DNA of 64,000 nucleotides from SAR116 cluster bacterium AG-447-A06 (lineage in GTDB: Bacteria > Pseudomonadota > Alphaproteobacteria > Puniceispirillales > Puniceispirillaceae). The translations under genes were made by a program, and so were the position numbers. The stretch is taken from contig QCPZ01000001.1 in assembly GCA_003212345.1 (NCBI GenBank), positions 195,638-259,637 on the forward strand, written 5' to 3'. This document shows, piece by piece, positions 1 through 9,702 of the stretch. How positions within the stretch are numbered: position 1 is the first letter of the stretch; every line of letters begins with the position of its first letter. Below the pieces are notes generated by a model, which saw nothing but the letters and a program-made list of their open reading frames with translations, did not search any database and was not told the DNA's origin.

Positions 1-1168
1 GGTTTTGCAAAATAACGCCAGATTCAGGCGCAAGAATACCGGCACCAAAATTATGAAATACCGTGTTTATAAAACTGCAAGCGTTACGATCCTTATCAAC
101 AACACTAATATAAACCGTGCTTTTATGCTTTGGCAGGGTGCTCTCAGGAAGTGTATCGAGGGCCTTATTTGGATTAATCTGCTCCCGAATAAAATCAGCG
201 TGTTCTGAACTCAGCATAGCCGTAACCGGTACATCAGAGAATTCAGGATCAGCTAGATATAGATTTCGATCACGATATGCGAGACGACCTGCTTCAATCT
301 CATGATGAATACGTTCTAAAGAAATAGGATGATCACCAAACTTATCCATACCAGAGACAATATTTAGTAACATCAACGCAATGACACCCTGTCCATTTGG
401 AGGACATTCCCAAATATCATAGCCCCGAAAATTAGTCTTGATTGGTGTAACATAATTTGCCACCGCTGCATCAAAATCGTCTTGCGTGTGTACACCACCA
501 AGTGCATTGAGCTTCCTCAGAATATCATCAGCTACCCAGCCCTCATAAAATCCAGCGCGGCCATGTTCCGCAATTGCCTCCATTGTCGTAGCAAGGTTTT
601 CATTAATAAATCGGTCACCCATCTTGTAGTCATCACCGTTTTTCAGATACAGAGAGCTTAAATCGGTGTCTCCAAGGATTAACTCGCGGCTTGCAGCAAA
701 ATCTGCCTCAACACGCTGACCAATCGGGAAACCATCTCGTGCATATCCAATTGCTGGTTGCAAAAGATCACCCAGTGGTTTTTTTCCATGGTCACGGTTC
801 AATTGTACCCATGCATCAATTGCTGTTGGCACTGTTACAGCATGAGGCGACTGTTGTGGAATCTCAGAAATTCCCTGCTTAAGCAACCACTCGGCAGTAA
901 GCCCCATTGGCGCACGACCCGAACCATTTAACGCGATAACCTTGTCACTGCCAGCTTTGGAATAAAGACAAAAGCAATCGCCACCAATGCCAGTGGACTC
1001 CGGCTCAACAACTGCTTGAACTGCACTCGCTGCTATAGCAGCGTCCATCGCATTGCCACCGTTTTGAAGCACTGTAACTGCGGCTTGAGTTGATAAAGGA
1101 TTGGATGTGCTGGCCATTCCGTGTGGAGCCAAAACTGGTGACCGCCCTGGCCGTTGTAAACTCCGCAT
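1..1168 (-). CDS. Gamma-glutamyltransferase family protein, C-terminus cut off by window edge
   Basis: This frame is absent from the ORF track because it runs off the left edge; I translated it from the reverse strand. About 389 residues are present. The N-terminus has the family pattern NGGNAMDAA (about 36-44) and EPESTGIGGD (about 55-64). Near the window edge STVYISVVDKD aligns with the region around the autoprocessing/nucleophilic Thr of GGTs, placing that Thr at about residue 351. The small subunit is mostly outside the window. No signal peptide is visible, so a cytoplasmic member (gamma-glutamyl compound or acylase-like hydrolysis) is more likely than a periplasmic glutathione hydrolase. 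The ATG at 1168 follows an AAGGA ribosome-binding site. It is divergent from the dehydrogenase at 1295. Family is secure; substrate is not. Confidence 0.85.
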   Translation of the reverse strand, partial: MRSLQRPGRSPVLAPHGMASTSNPLSTQAAVTVLQNGGNAMDAAIAASAVQAVVEPESTGIGGDCFCLYSKAGSDKVIALNGSGRAPMGLTAEWLLKQGISEIPQQSPHAVTVPTAIDAWVQLNRDHGKKPLGDLLQPAIGYARDGFPIGQRVEADFAASRELILGDTDLSSLYLKNGDDYKMGDRFINENLATTMEAIAEHGRAGFYEGWVADDILRKLNALGGVHTQDDFDAAVANYVTPIKTNFRGYDIWECPPNGQGVIALMLLNIVSGMDKFGDHPISLERIHHEIEAGRLAYRDRNLYLADPEFSDVPVTAMLSSEHADFIREQINPNKALDTLPESTLPKHKSTVYISVVDKDRNACSFINTVFHNFGAGILAPESGVILQN

Positions 1169-1294
1169 TTTAATTCCTTTTGCTATAAACCCACGAAATT
1201 ACTTGAGCAAAAAGCCATACCGCACATAGTCTAGTGGTAGCAACAGAATATCATTATTCAGACTCTTGTCAGAGTTCGCGATCGGGAGAAAAAA

Positions 1295-2188
1295 ATGAAA
1301 ATTGGGTTCATTGGACTTGGCAATATGGGCGCGCCAATGGCGCAAAGACTTGTGGAAGCAGGACATATAGTCACCGGCTATGATTTAATGGAGAGCGCCA
1401 TCGCTGCCATGCCAAAAGACATGATTACAATTGCCAATGACGCTCCTGATGCAGCTAGAGATCAAGATATTGTCATAACAATGCTACCCGACGGCGAATC
1501 GCTAGCATCAGTTGCCGCAGCAATCATTCCAGTTATGCGGCAAAGATCTTGTCTAATTGATTGTTCAACAGTGGATGTAAATACTGCAAGAGTCGTGGCT
1601 GAACAGTGCAAAGAAGCCAATATCCTTGGGCTTGATGCACCAGTATCAGGTGGCGTTGTTGGTGCTGTTTCTGGAACACTCACATTTATGGTTGGTGGAA
1701 GCGTAGCTAGTTTTGCGATTGGCAGCCAGCTTTTTGAAATCATGGGTCAACGCGCAATACATTGTGGTGAAGCAGGCGCTGGGCAGGCAGCTAAAATTTG
1801 TAATAACATGATTCTTGGCGTTAGCATGATTGCAACCTGTGAAGCGTTCGCCCTAGCTGATGATTTAGCGCTTGACCGACAAAAACTATTTGACGTTGTC
1901 AGCACTTCATCAGGAAATAGTTGGTCCATGAGCACCTATTGTCCGGCTCCCGGAGTTGGCCCTAAAAGCCCGTCTGATAATCATTATGCACCAGGTTTTT
2001 CAGCCGCCTTGATGCTCAAGGATTTACATCTGGCGCAACAGGCTGCTGATCTTAATGGCACCCCAACCAGAGCCGGAAAACTTGCTTTAGACATCTACAG
2101 GGACTTTGTTGAGTCAAAAGATGGCGCATCATTAGATTTTTCGGCAATCCTTAACGAACTAACGGCAGGTCAGAAAATCGAGGGCTAA
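1295..2188 (+). CDS. mmsB: 3-hydroxyisobutyrate dehydrogenase
   Basis: NAD-dependent beta-hydroxyacid dehydrogenase, most likely oxidising 3-hydroxyisobutyrate to methylmalonate semialdehyde in valine breakdown. The N-terminus is a Rossmann motif (GLGNMG, residues 7-12). The substrate-binding signature DAPVSGGVVGA starts near residue 114, and the catalytic Lys lies in GAGQAAKICNNM at about 167. At 297 aa it has the normal family length. A GGGAGA ribosome-binding site precedes the ATG. It converges with the GMC oxidoreductase gene. Close relatives such as tartronate semialdehyde reductase share these motifs, so the exact substrate is inferred from overall resemblance. Confidence 0.88.
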   Translation: MKIGFIGLGNMGAPMAQRLVEAGHIVTGYDLMESAIAAMPKDMITIANDAPDAARDQDIVITMLPDGESLASVAAAIIPVMRQRSCLIDCSTVDVNTARVVAEQCKEANILGLDAPVSGGVVGAVSGTLTFMVGGSVASFAIGSQLFEIMGQRAIHCGEAGAGQAAKICNNMILGVSMIATCEAFALADDLALDRQKLFDVVSTSSGNSWSMSTYCPAPGVGPKSPSDNHYAPGFSAALMLKDLHLAQQAADLNGTPTRAGKLALDIYRDFVESKDGASLDFSAILNELTAGQKIEG

Positions 2189-2211
2189 CCAAAACAAGAA
2201 TAACAAAAACC

Positions 2212-3831
2212 TTAAAGCGGCGGCTTACCAAGAATCATATCAGCGCCTTTTTCTGCAATCATCATAACTGCAGCATTTAAATTTGCTGATGGCATAGATG
2301 GCATTATAGACGCATCAATTACCCGTATATTTTGTAAGCCATGAATGCACAACTGATCATCAACAACCGCTGTTGGATCAGTCTTTGTTGCCATTCGGCA
2401 GGTGCCCATCAAATGATAAAGTGTGGTGCTGCGCTGACGCGCGACGTCAAGCAATTCATCATCTTTCTGCACATGCGCTCCCGGATAACCCTCATAGTCA
2501 AAATAGGGGGCCAAAGCTTCAGTATTCATTAAACGCCGACTTATTTTTATGCCAGCAAGAAGTACACGCCGGTCTTCTTCGTGAGAGAGATAATTTGGCT
2601 GAATCTGTGGTTTTTCAAAAGGATTTTTATTTCTTGCTCTAACATATCCAAGGCTCTCTGGACGCTGCTGCCAGGCAGCTAAGGAAAAACCGGGCTCTCT
2701 GTCAAGCTTGGCTTGCTTGCCTTCATCATAACTCGCGGGAGTGAAGCTAATCTGAAGATCTGCATTACGAATCATTTCGTCGGAGTGCCAAAAGCAGTAA
2801 ACAAGGGTCGGTCCTAACTCAAGAATTGAACGTCTCCCGAGAAAATATTTGACAATCTCTCCAACTAATTTGGGCCCGTGCGCTAACTCATTTATGGTAT
2901 CGACATTTTTAGCACGCGCAGTGAGACGGGCTCCGTAGTGATCACGCAAATTTTCGCCAACACCAGGCAAATTATGCAAAACCTCAACGCCAAGATTGTT
3001 GAGCAGATTAGTTGGGCCAATGCCAGATAATTGCAGTAATTGTGGCGAATTGATCGTGCCACCAGATATAATCACTTCACGGGACGCGCGAACTTCACCC
3101 GAACGACCTGAAACACCACCACGTTTATAAGCAACGCCAGTTGCTCGCTTCCCATCAAGCAAAATCTTTGTTGCATGCGCATTAGTAATCACACGAAGGT
3201 TTCGCCGTTTTCGAGCTGGCTTTAAAAAAGCTCGCGCTGCACTCATCCGCAGTTTTCCAGTTGACGTGCGCTGAACATAAGAAGTTCCCTCCTGATATGC
3301 ACCATTATAATCGGGGTTTCTTGGAATACCGATACTCTCTGCTCCTCTAATAAATGCCTCACAAAGAGGATCACGCCATTTAAGGTCAGTGATAGTCATT
3401 TCACCACTTTGACCCCTAAAATTGCTGTCTTCACTACTTTCATGCGACTCGTAACGGCAAAAATAAGGAAGCACATCATCGTAGGACCAGCCTCGATTAC
3501 CCTTCTGCGCCCAAACATCAAAATCCATTTTTTGACCACGGCTAAAAATCAAACCATTTATCGAACTGGAACCTCCAATAACCTTACCTCGCGGCATTGG
3601 GATTGTACGCCCATTTGTGCCGGGACATGGCTCACTCTGATACAACCAATTAACTGACGGGTTTGCTATCGTTTTCATAAAACCAGCTGGAATATGGATC
3701 ATTGGGTTCCAGTCTGAGGGGCCCGCCTCCAAAAGACAGACAGTATATTTACCACACGCAGTTAACCGGTTCGCCAAAACGCAACCTGCGGTACCCGCGC
3801 CCACAATCACATAGTCATACTGTTCTGCCAT
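2212..3831 (-). CDS. GMC family FAD-dependent oxidoreductase (choline/alcohol dehydrogenase-like)
   Basis: A 539-aa glucose-methanol-choline oxidoreductase. It begins with the ADP-binding motif GAGTAG (11-16) and the acidic FAD-ribose residue in LLEAGP. The first GMC signature region is PRGKVIGGSSSINGL, and the second is SGGTINSPQLLQLSGIG. The C-terminal catalytic pair is His in YHLMGTCRM (about 473) and Asn in SANLNAAV (about 517). No signal peptide is seen. Such enzymes oxidise primary alcohols or choline and pass electrons to quinone or oxygen. The substrate cannot be told from sequence; no betaine aldehyde dehydrogenase neighbour supports choline. Confidence 0.87.
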   Translation of the reverse strand: MAEQYDYVIVGAGTAGCVLANRLTACGKYTVCLLEAGPSDWNPMIHIPAGFMKTIANPSVNWLYQSEPCPGTNGRTIPMPRGKVIGGSSSINGLIFSRGQKMDFDVWAQKGNRGWSYDDVLPYFCRYESHESSEDSNFRGQSGEMTITDLKWRDPLCEAFIRGAESIGIPRNPDYNGAYQEGTSYVQRTSTGKLRMSAARAFLKPARKRRNLRVITNAHATKILLDGKRATGVAYKRGGVSGRSGEVRASREVIISGGTINSPQLLQLSGIGPTNLLNNLGVEVLHNLPGVGENLRDHYGARLTARAKNVDTINELAHGPKLVGEIVKYFLGRRSILELGPTLVYCFWHSDEMIRNADLQISFTPASYDEGKQAKLDREPGFSLAAWQQRPESLGYVRARNKNPFEKPQIQPNYLSHEEDRRVLLAGIKISRRLMNTEALAPYFDYEGYPGAHVQKDDELLDVARQRSTTLYHLMGTCRMATKTDPTAVVDDQLCIHGLQNIRVIDASIMPSMPSANLNAAVMMIAEKGADMILGKPPL

Positions 3832-4193
3832 TTATTTGTTTTCACACTTTTAAAATAATCAAGCCCGCAAAATAATATTGGCCAATCATTTAGAAACTGA
3901 CAAGCCTCATATAATCAGCTTTTGCAATTGTTAATTGCGGCGCAAAGTGTCACCATAAAAAATACCGTTTAGGCAAATTTGCACTGACGCTGTTGTTCAC
4001 CCTGCAAGTTCACCAAAATTGCTACAAAAATAACACCGGCGCCAATAAATATCAGTAAGTTAGAAGTCTAAACATAGGCTCAGAAACCAATTTCGCTGAT
4101 TAATGGGAGCTGCATAAAGCCTAGTAGAGAAATAACAATAGGTTGAGCAATTCGATTTAGATCTAATATCCACTTTATAATCAAACAGGGTTT
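3832..4193. promoter_or_regulatory. Divergent intergenic region with two short palindromes
   Basis: This 362-bp gap separates the divergent GMC oxidoreductase and indolepyruvate oxidoreductase genes and must hold both promoters. I see no credible gene. Two dyads stand out: GCAATT-GTT-AATTGC at 3924-3938 and the perfect palindrome GCAAATTTGC at 3973-3982. They share the GCAA/TTGC edges and could be operators, but no regulator gene is adjacent. No clear -35/-10 pair could be assigned. Confidence 0.35.
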
Positions 4194-7100
4194 ATGGTTA
4201 AATGGTGTCTGATGGGTGAAATAACTTTACTTGATTGTTATGAAAAAAATCACGGTCTGGCCTACATAACCGGAATGCAGGCACTAGTGCGGCTGCTTAT
4301 TGAGCAGGCAAGGCTTGATCGTGAAGGCGGTATTAACAGCCGCGGCCTTGTCAGTGGTTATCCCGGCTCGCCACTTGGTGGGCTTGATCTCGAGCTTGCC
4401 CGCAATAGCAAGCTCCTCAAAACAGAAGGCATAATATTTCAGCCAGCCATTAATGAGGAGCTTGCGGCAACTGCGGTCTGGGGTAGCCAACATATCCACC
4501 TTTATGACGAGCCAGAAATTGACGGGGTATTTGGACTTTGGTACGGCAAAGGACCAGGCCTTGATCGGGCGCTTGACGCTGTCCGCCACGCTAACATGGG
4601 CGGGGTATCAAAACAGGGCGGCATGGTGCTAGCTGTTGGCGATGATGCTACCGGCAAATCATCAACAATTGCTTATCAGTCTGAACAAACATTCATTGCA
4701 GCTGGTGTACCATTCTTTTACCCACGCTCGACGCATGACATCATTTCCATGGGGTTACAGGCCTTTGCATTGTCACGCATGGCGGGATGTTGTGTTGGGA
4801 TGAAAATTGTTGTTGATACCGCAGACACAAGCAGTGTGATTGATCTTGATACCATTCGACCACCATATCTCAGTGACGGCCATAACCTCACCAAAGAGGG
4901 TATTGGCCCTGTTCATGTTGGCCGCCATGACCCCGCATTAATACGTGAAGACCGGCTATATAATTTGCGCCTTCCCGCAGTTCGTAAATTTCAACAAACA
5001 CAGAATATAAACACACCACTTCACCCTAAACCATCCAAAGCAAAACTTGGCATCATGGCAGTCGGGAAAACGCTTTATGAGGTAAAAGACGCATTACTAA
5101 GTCTTGGCATTAATGATCCAGCAAAATCTGGTATTGGGCTTTTCTCAATTGTCATGCCATGGCCGATTGATCCAAAATCACTCTGCGATTTTGCCTCTGA
5201 TTATGATGAAATATTGGTGGTTGAAGAAAAGCGTCCCGTTGTTGAAGACCAGATTGCACGCGCTGTGGTTAATATGACTGACCGTGGGGTCATCACTGGT
5301 AAATTTTCCCCAGATGGTAAGCCACTTTTGCCTGAAACAGGTGAGTTGACCCACGCAATTTTAATGACCTCTATTCACAGCCGTGCCAACGCTCATGGCA
5401 TTACAACTGATTTGCCACACATGGTAGATGCAGGCGCACCTGTTCTTCCCTCGATTGCGACGAGAACACCATGGTATTGTGCAGGCTGTCCTCATAACTC
5501 CAGTACTAAACTGCCCGATGGTGAAGTTGTGGGCATGGGGATTGGCTGTCATTCGATTAGCGGGTTTTTAACGCCTGACGAAATTACCAATTTCACCCAG
5601 ATGGGTGGCGAGGGTGCCTTCTGGATTGGTCGTTCACCTTTTTCGAGCCATAACCATAGTTTTCAAAATATTGGTGATGGTACCTATGCACATTCCGGCT
5701 ACCTTGGGATCCGTGCCGCGGTCGCTTCTGGGGTGAATCTGACTTTTAAGATTTTGTACAACGGTGCGGTTGCCATGACCGGTGGACAAGCGGTTGAGGG
5801 TGGACAAGCGCCCTGGATTATGTCTCAACAACTGGCTGCCGAAGGTGTCGTAAAAATTGCCATCGTCACTGATACACTGAATGATCTGTCAAACGATGCT
5901 AAATGGGCTAGCAATAGCCAAATTTATCATCGTCGTGACATTATAAAGGTTCAGCGAGAGCTGAAATTAATCCCAGGCGTTACCGCGATTATCTATATAC
6001 AAAACTGTGCAACTGAACTGCGGCGCAAGCGCAAACGTGGCATCATCGCCGACAAGATTGAAACCATCGTAATTAATGAAAAAATTTGCGAGGGCTGCGG
6101 AGATTGTGCGGCCCAGTCTAATTGTGTTGCGGTAAAGCCAATCATGCGCCCAGAGGGTGAAAAACGTCAGATTGATCAAAATCTTTGCAATAAGGACATG
6201 TCTTGCCTGACCGGATTTTGCCCCAGCTTTGTTACTGTTCACAGCAAGGCTGATACTAGTACTCAAATTCTAAATCAACGCCCGGCCTTTCCTAAAAATC
6301 TCAAGTTGCCAACACCTCCTGCTAAGCATTATGAAATTTGCAATATCTTTATTGCCGGAATTGGCGGTACTGGCGTTTCCACCCTATCTGGCATTCTGGT
6401 TATGGCGGCTCGCATCGATGGAATTGCCGGTACCGCGGTCAATCAAACCGGCCTCTCGCAGAAAAATGGCGGTGTTACCAGTCAGGTAAGACTAAAGCGA
6501 AATGGATCACTCACCAATCACATGGTGCGGCTTCCTACCTATGAAGCTAATTTGCTGATGGGTTGTGATGCAGTGGTAGCGGCCAATGATATGGTACTTA
6601 ATCTTATGAATAAGATGACTAGCCGTGCAATTATCAATGATAATATTGATCCAGTTGGTGTTGCCGGTGTTGGCATTGGCAGTATTGTTGATATGCCAGT
6701 TGTGATGTCCCGCCTTGGCGCTGTGATGGATCCAGCACGAATCACACGATTTACCATTTCATCACTTGCCAATGATCTTCTTGGTAGCACTACATCTAGT
6801 GCCATAATCATGCTTGGCTGGGCCTTGCAGAAGGGGCTAATCCCGCTTGGCATTGATGCGGTAGAGAAAGCTCTTCAGCTGAATGGAACAGCAATTAATG
6901 ATAATCTTGCTGCCCTAAAATGGGGCCGATTATTAGCGCATGACCCAACCCTGCTATACGCCTGCATTGAGACATATGAGGATGGCGAACAAGATGCTTC
7001 TGTTATGAAAAATTCTGAAGATGCAATTGCCTATTTCGCCAAGCAATTAAACATTTATCAAAACACTGCCTATGCGACGCGTTTCAAAACAATCATTAAC

Positions 7101-7673
7101 AAATTTCTTACCCAGATTGATCATCATAAGATTGATAGAAATACGATTGGCGTAAAGGCAGCGCGCGCCTTGTATCGAGCCATGGCTATTAAAGATGAGT
7201 ATGAAGTAGCGCGCCTGTTAACGGAGGCAGCATTCACCGCAAAACTGGACTCAATTGGTGGAGATAAGCCAAAGATTTATTACCACCTTGCTCCTCCCAT
7301 TCTTTCTTGGCTTAAGGATAACAATGGGGCGCCACGTAAAATCCGCATTGGCCAGTGGATAACACCGGTGTTGCGGGGACTGGCAAGGCTGTCTTGGCTT
7401 CGTGAAAGTTGGATTGACCCGTTTGGTTTCAGCGGCGATAAACAAGCCGAACGGGCACAGCGTGATACCATTATCAACTGGATCACAACCCTTGGCAGCA
7501 TGGCGTCACCTGGCCAGCAGACAGATATTGAGGAGGTGCTCGATCTTATACTGCAGCTGCGCGGCTATGGCCATATCAAAGCGAACAACTATGCTAAGCT
7601 CGAACCGCAAATAGTTGCGTTGCTGGACCAACTATCCAAACAGCCACCACCACTGGATTTAGCAGCAGAATAG
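4194..7673 (+). CDS. Indolepyruvate ferredoxin oxidoreductase, single-chain fused form
   Basis: A 1159-aa thiamine-diphosphate and iron-sulfur enzyme that decarboxylates aryl pyruvates (from Trp, Phe, Tyr) to acyl-CoA. The N-terminal third carries the family pattern ITGMQALVRL and GLVSGYPGSPLGG. A middle CAGCPHN motif (about 428) and the GGxQ region follow. A cysteine cluster CEGCGDCAAQSNC begins near 632. The C-terminal part holds the gamma-type domain IAGIGGTGVSTLSG (about 721). Alpha and gamma functions are thus fused, as is usual for aerobic proteobacteria. The start may be 4194 or the ATG at 4212; neither has a strong ribosome-binding site. It probably acts in the cytoplasm in amino-acid catabolism. 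Confidence 0.9.
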   Translation: MVKWCLMGEITLLDCYEKNHGLAYITGMQALVRLLIEQARLDREGGINSRGLVSGYPGSPLGGLDLELARNSKLLKTEGIIFQPAINEELAATAVWGSQHIHLYDEPEIDGVFGLWYGKGPGLDRALDAVRHANMGGVSKQGGMVLAVGDDATGKSSTIAYQSEQTFIAAGVPFFYPRSTHDIISMGLQAFALSRMAGCCVGMKIVVDTADTSSVIDLDTIRPPYLSDGHNLTKEGIGPVHVGRHDPALIREDRLYNLRLPAVRKFQQTQNINTPLHPKPSKAKLGIMAVGKTLYEVKDALLSLGINDPAKSGIGLFSIVMPWPIDPKSLCDFASDYDEILVVEEKRPVVEDQIARAVVNMTDRGVITGKFSPDGKPLLPETGELTHAILMTSIHSRANAHGITTDLPHMVDAGAPVLPSIATRTPWYCAGCPHNSSTKLPDGEVVGMGIGCHSISGFLTPDEITNFTQMGGEGAFWIGRSPFSSHNHSFQNIGDGTYAHSGYLGIRAAVASGVNLTFKILYNGAVAMTGGQAVEGGQAPWIMSQQLAAEGVVKIAIVTDTLNDLSNDAKWASNSQIYHRRDIIKVQRELKLIPGVTAIIYIQNCATELRRKRKRGIIADKIETIVINEKICEGCGDCAAQSNCVAVKPIMRPEGEKRQIDQNLCNKDMSCLTGFCPSFVTVHSKADTSTQILNQRPAFPKNLKLPTPPAKHYEICNIFIAGIGGTGVSTLSGILVMAARIDGIAGTAVNQTGLSQKNGGVTSQVRLKRNGSLTNHMVRLPTYEANLLMGCDAVVAANDMVLNLMNKMTSRAIINDNIDPVGVAGVGIGSIVDMPVVMSRLGAVMDPARITRFTISSLANDLLGSTTSSAIIMLGWALQKGLIPLGIDAVEKALQLNGTAINDNLAALKWGRLLAHDPTLLYACIETYEDGEQDASVMKNSEDAIAYFAKQLNIYQNTAYATRFKTIINKFLTQIDHHKIDRNTIGVKAARALYRAMAIKDEYEVARLLTEAAFTAKLDSIGGDKPKIYYHLAPPILSWLKDNNGAPRKIRIGQWITPVLRGLARLSWLRESWIDPFGFSGDKQAERAQRDTIINWITTLGSMASPGQQTDIEEVLDLILQLRGYGHIKANNYAKLEPQIVALLDQLSKQPPPLDLAAE

Positions 7674-7685
7674 TCACTTTAACGG

Positions 7686-8126
7686 CTAAATATAATTTGA
7701 GATCTCGATCAGATTGCCGTCCGGATCACGTATATAGATCGATAAAAGCGGTCCATTGGCGCCGGTCTTAAGAACTGGACCATCCTCAATCACTATTCCA
7801 AAATTGGAAAAATGCTGCTGCCAGTCGCCAAGAGGTTGTTGAGTAATGAAACATAAATCAACACTACCCGCAGCTGGGTTTTTGGCATGTGGCCGAAAAG
7901 GTGATCTAGCATCATGTAAATTGATCTTCTGCGCCCCAAAATGAAGAGACTGGCGCACTGGCCCTCCCGTTGGTGGTTGAAATTCACTATGCGTCATACC
8001 AAGAATTTCAGTGTAGAACTTAATCGTTTCCGGCACATCTACTGCCTGCATAACAATATGGTCAATCGACTGAATATCTAGCTTCTGCAATTGATTTAGC
8101 CCCCATCGTATCAAGTCATTGCACAC
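7686..8126 (-). CDS. VOC (glyoxalase/dioxygenase-fold) family protein
   Basis: A single-domain vicinal oxygen chelate protein. IDHIVMQAVDVPETIKFYTEILGM near the start supplies the first metal-site His, and IRDPDGNLIEISNY at the end supplies the usual C-terminal Glu. Members include lyases, dioxygenases and resistance proteins, so a function cannot be named. The 146-aa reading has about 17 extra residues before the domain, and an internal TTG near residue 13 is a possible start. It ends 12 bp from the convergent indolepyruvate oxidoreductase stop and lies just downstream of ugd on the same strand. Confidence 0.75.
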   Translation of the reverse strand: MCNDLIRWGLNQLQKLDIQSIDHIVMQAVDVPETIKFYTEILGMTHSEFQPPTGGPVRQSLHFGAQKINLHDARSPFRPHAKNPAAGSVDLCFITQQPLGDWQQHFSNFGIVIEDGPVLKTGANGPLLSIYIRDPDGNLIEISNYI

Positions 8127-8141
8127 ATGTTGACCTAAGCA

Positions 8142-9446
8142 TTACCGGCCAATTGATACATACTGGAATCCGGCCTCCTGCATGACTGAAGGCTCGTAGA
8201 CATTACGTAAATCAACAAGCACATTACCGGTCATTTCTGTTGCGAATTGTGCCGGGGTAAGTGCCCGAAATTCATTCCATTCAGTAACCACCACTGCAGC
8301 CTCTGCACCTTTTAAACACTCTATAGCGCTGTCACAAAATATAACTCCGTGTGGCAATAATGGCTTTGCTTCTTCCATCGCCTTTGGATCATATACGCGC
8401 AGTTTCGCGCCCATCGCCGTCAAGGCGCTAACGATATCCAGTGACGGGCTTTCGCGCATATCATCAGTTTCCGGCTTGAAAGCGAGCCCCAATATCGCGA
8501 TTGAGATATCTGCGATTGAGCCCCCAATTGCTGCGATCACACGGTCTGCCATTTTACTCTTTCGGTCCTGATTAAACCCGATCACCGCATCAACAATACT
8601 GACATCGCTGCCGTGCATTTCAGCGGTTTTGACCAGCGCCAAGGTATCTTTTGGAAAACACGAACCACCATAACCCGGGCCCGGATGTAGAAACTTGTTT
8701 CCAATACGCTTGTCAAGGCCCATGCCCTTGGCCACATCATGTACATTAGCCCCGACCACTTCACAAAGATCAGCCATCTGATTGATATAGGAAATTTTGA
8801 CCGCAAGGAACGCGTTACTGGCATATTTGATCAGTTCAGATGTTTCCAGATTAGTAAACAATATTGGTGTTTCGATCAAAAACAAGGGACGATACAAAGC
8901 CCGCATGACATTACGCGCCATCTCTGTTTCTGCGCCAACAACCACACGGTCAGGACGCATGAAATCTGAAATGGCAGCCCCTTCGCGTAAAAATTCGGGG
9001 TTTGATACTATATCGAAATCAGCATCAGGATTTGCTTTTTCAACAATACCAGCAACTTCACGACCAGTGCCAACCGGCACTGTTGATTTTGTGACAATCA
9101 CCGTATAGCCGGATAAATGCGCCGCCAATTCCTCGGCAGCCGCATAAACAAATGAGAGATCAGCATGACCATCGCCGCGTCTGGTAGGGGTGCCAACCGC
9201 AATAAAAACCGCATCAGCATGCGCGACTGCCGGGCTTAAATCATTGCTGAAACGCAGACGGTCAGCGTTAATATTTCGGGCCACCAATTCAGCAAGTCCG
9301 GGCTCATAAATTGGCATCACCCCGTGATTAATTGTCTCAATCTTAGCTACGTCTTTGTCGATGCAAGTCACATCAAAGCCAAATTCAGAAAAGCAAGCAC
9401 CTGATACAAGCCCAACGTATCCCGTTCCGATAACTACGATTTTCAC
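8142..9446 (-). CDS. ugd: UDP-glucose 6-dehydrogenase
   Basis: Oxidises UDP-glucose to UDP-glucuronate for polysaccharide or envelope synthesis. The N-terminal Rossmann motif is IGTGYVG. The conserved Lys is in KYASNAF, and the catalytic Cys is in GYGGSCFPKDT (about residue 263 from this start). The ORF track opens at a GTG at 9464, but the GTG at 9446 is preferred: it has GAGGA seven bases upstream and begins directly with VKIVVIGTGYVG, whereas the upstream GTG has purines touching it. Length is then 434 aa. The neighbouring galU makes its substrate, and the two genes are divergent. Confidence 0.93.
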   Translation of the reverse strand: MKIVVIGTGYVGLVSGACFSEFGFDVTCIDKDVAKIETINHGVMPIYEPGLAELVARNINADRLRFSNDLSPAVAHADAVFIAVGTPTRRGDGHADLSFVYAAAEELAAHLSGYTVIVTKSTVPVGTGREVAGIVEKANPDADFDIVSNPEFLREGAAISDFMRPDRVVVGAETEMARNVMRALYRPLFLIETPILFTNLETSELIKYASNAFLAVKISYINQMADLCEVVGANVHDVAKGMGLDKRIGNKFLHPGPGYGGSCFPKDTLALVKTAEMHGSDVSIVDAVIGFNQDRKSKMADRVIAAIGGSIADISIAILGLAFKPETDDMRESPSLDIVSALTAMGAKLRVYDPKAMEEAKPLLPHGVIFCDSAIECLKGAEAAVVVTEWNEFRALTPAQFATEMTGNVLVDLRNVYEPSVMQEAGFQYVSIGR

Positions 9447-9702
9447 AATTCTGTCCTCGCTCACCCCTCATCGGCGTACCATCGTTAAATAACAGGCAGG
9501 CTAAATTTGTTCAATCACGGAGTTTCGAACCATGCCCTCTGCCCCAAGAAAACTCTTACCACGCTAAGTCCTTTATTCCGAATTAGAATTTTCATCAATT
9601 TTATGGCAGTGTGGCTTTTCCAATGCCATATTGGCTGAACAAAACTAGCTCGACTGTTTGGTAAACCAACCAATATTCCGGAATGTCTTGGGGGACAAAT
9701 GG

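Noticed and set aside
5-305. Short plus-strand ORFs at the left edge
   Set aside because: They are shadows of the reverse-strand gamma-glutamyltransferase-family frame, which has clear family motifs.
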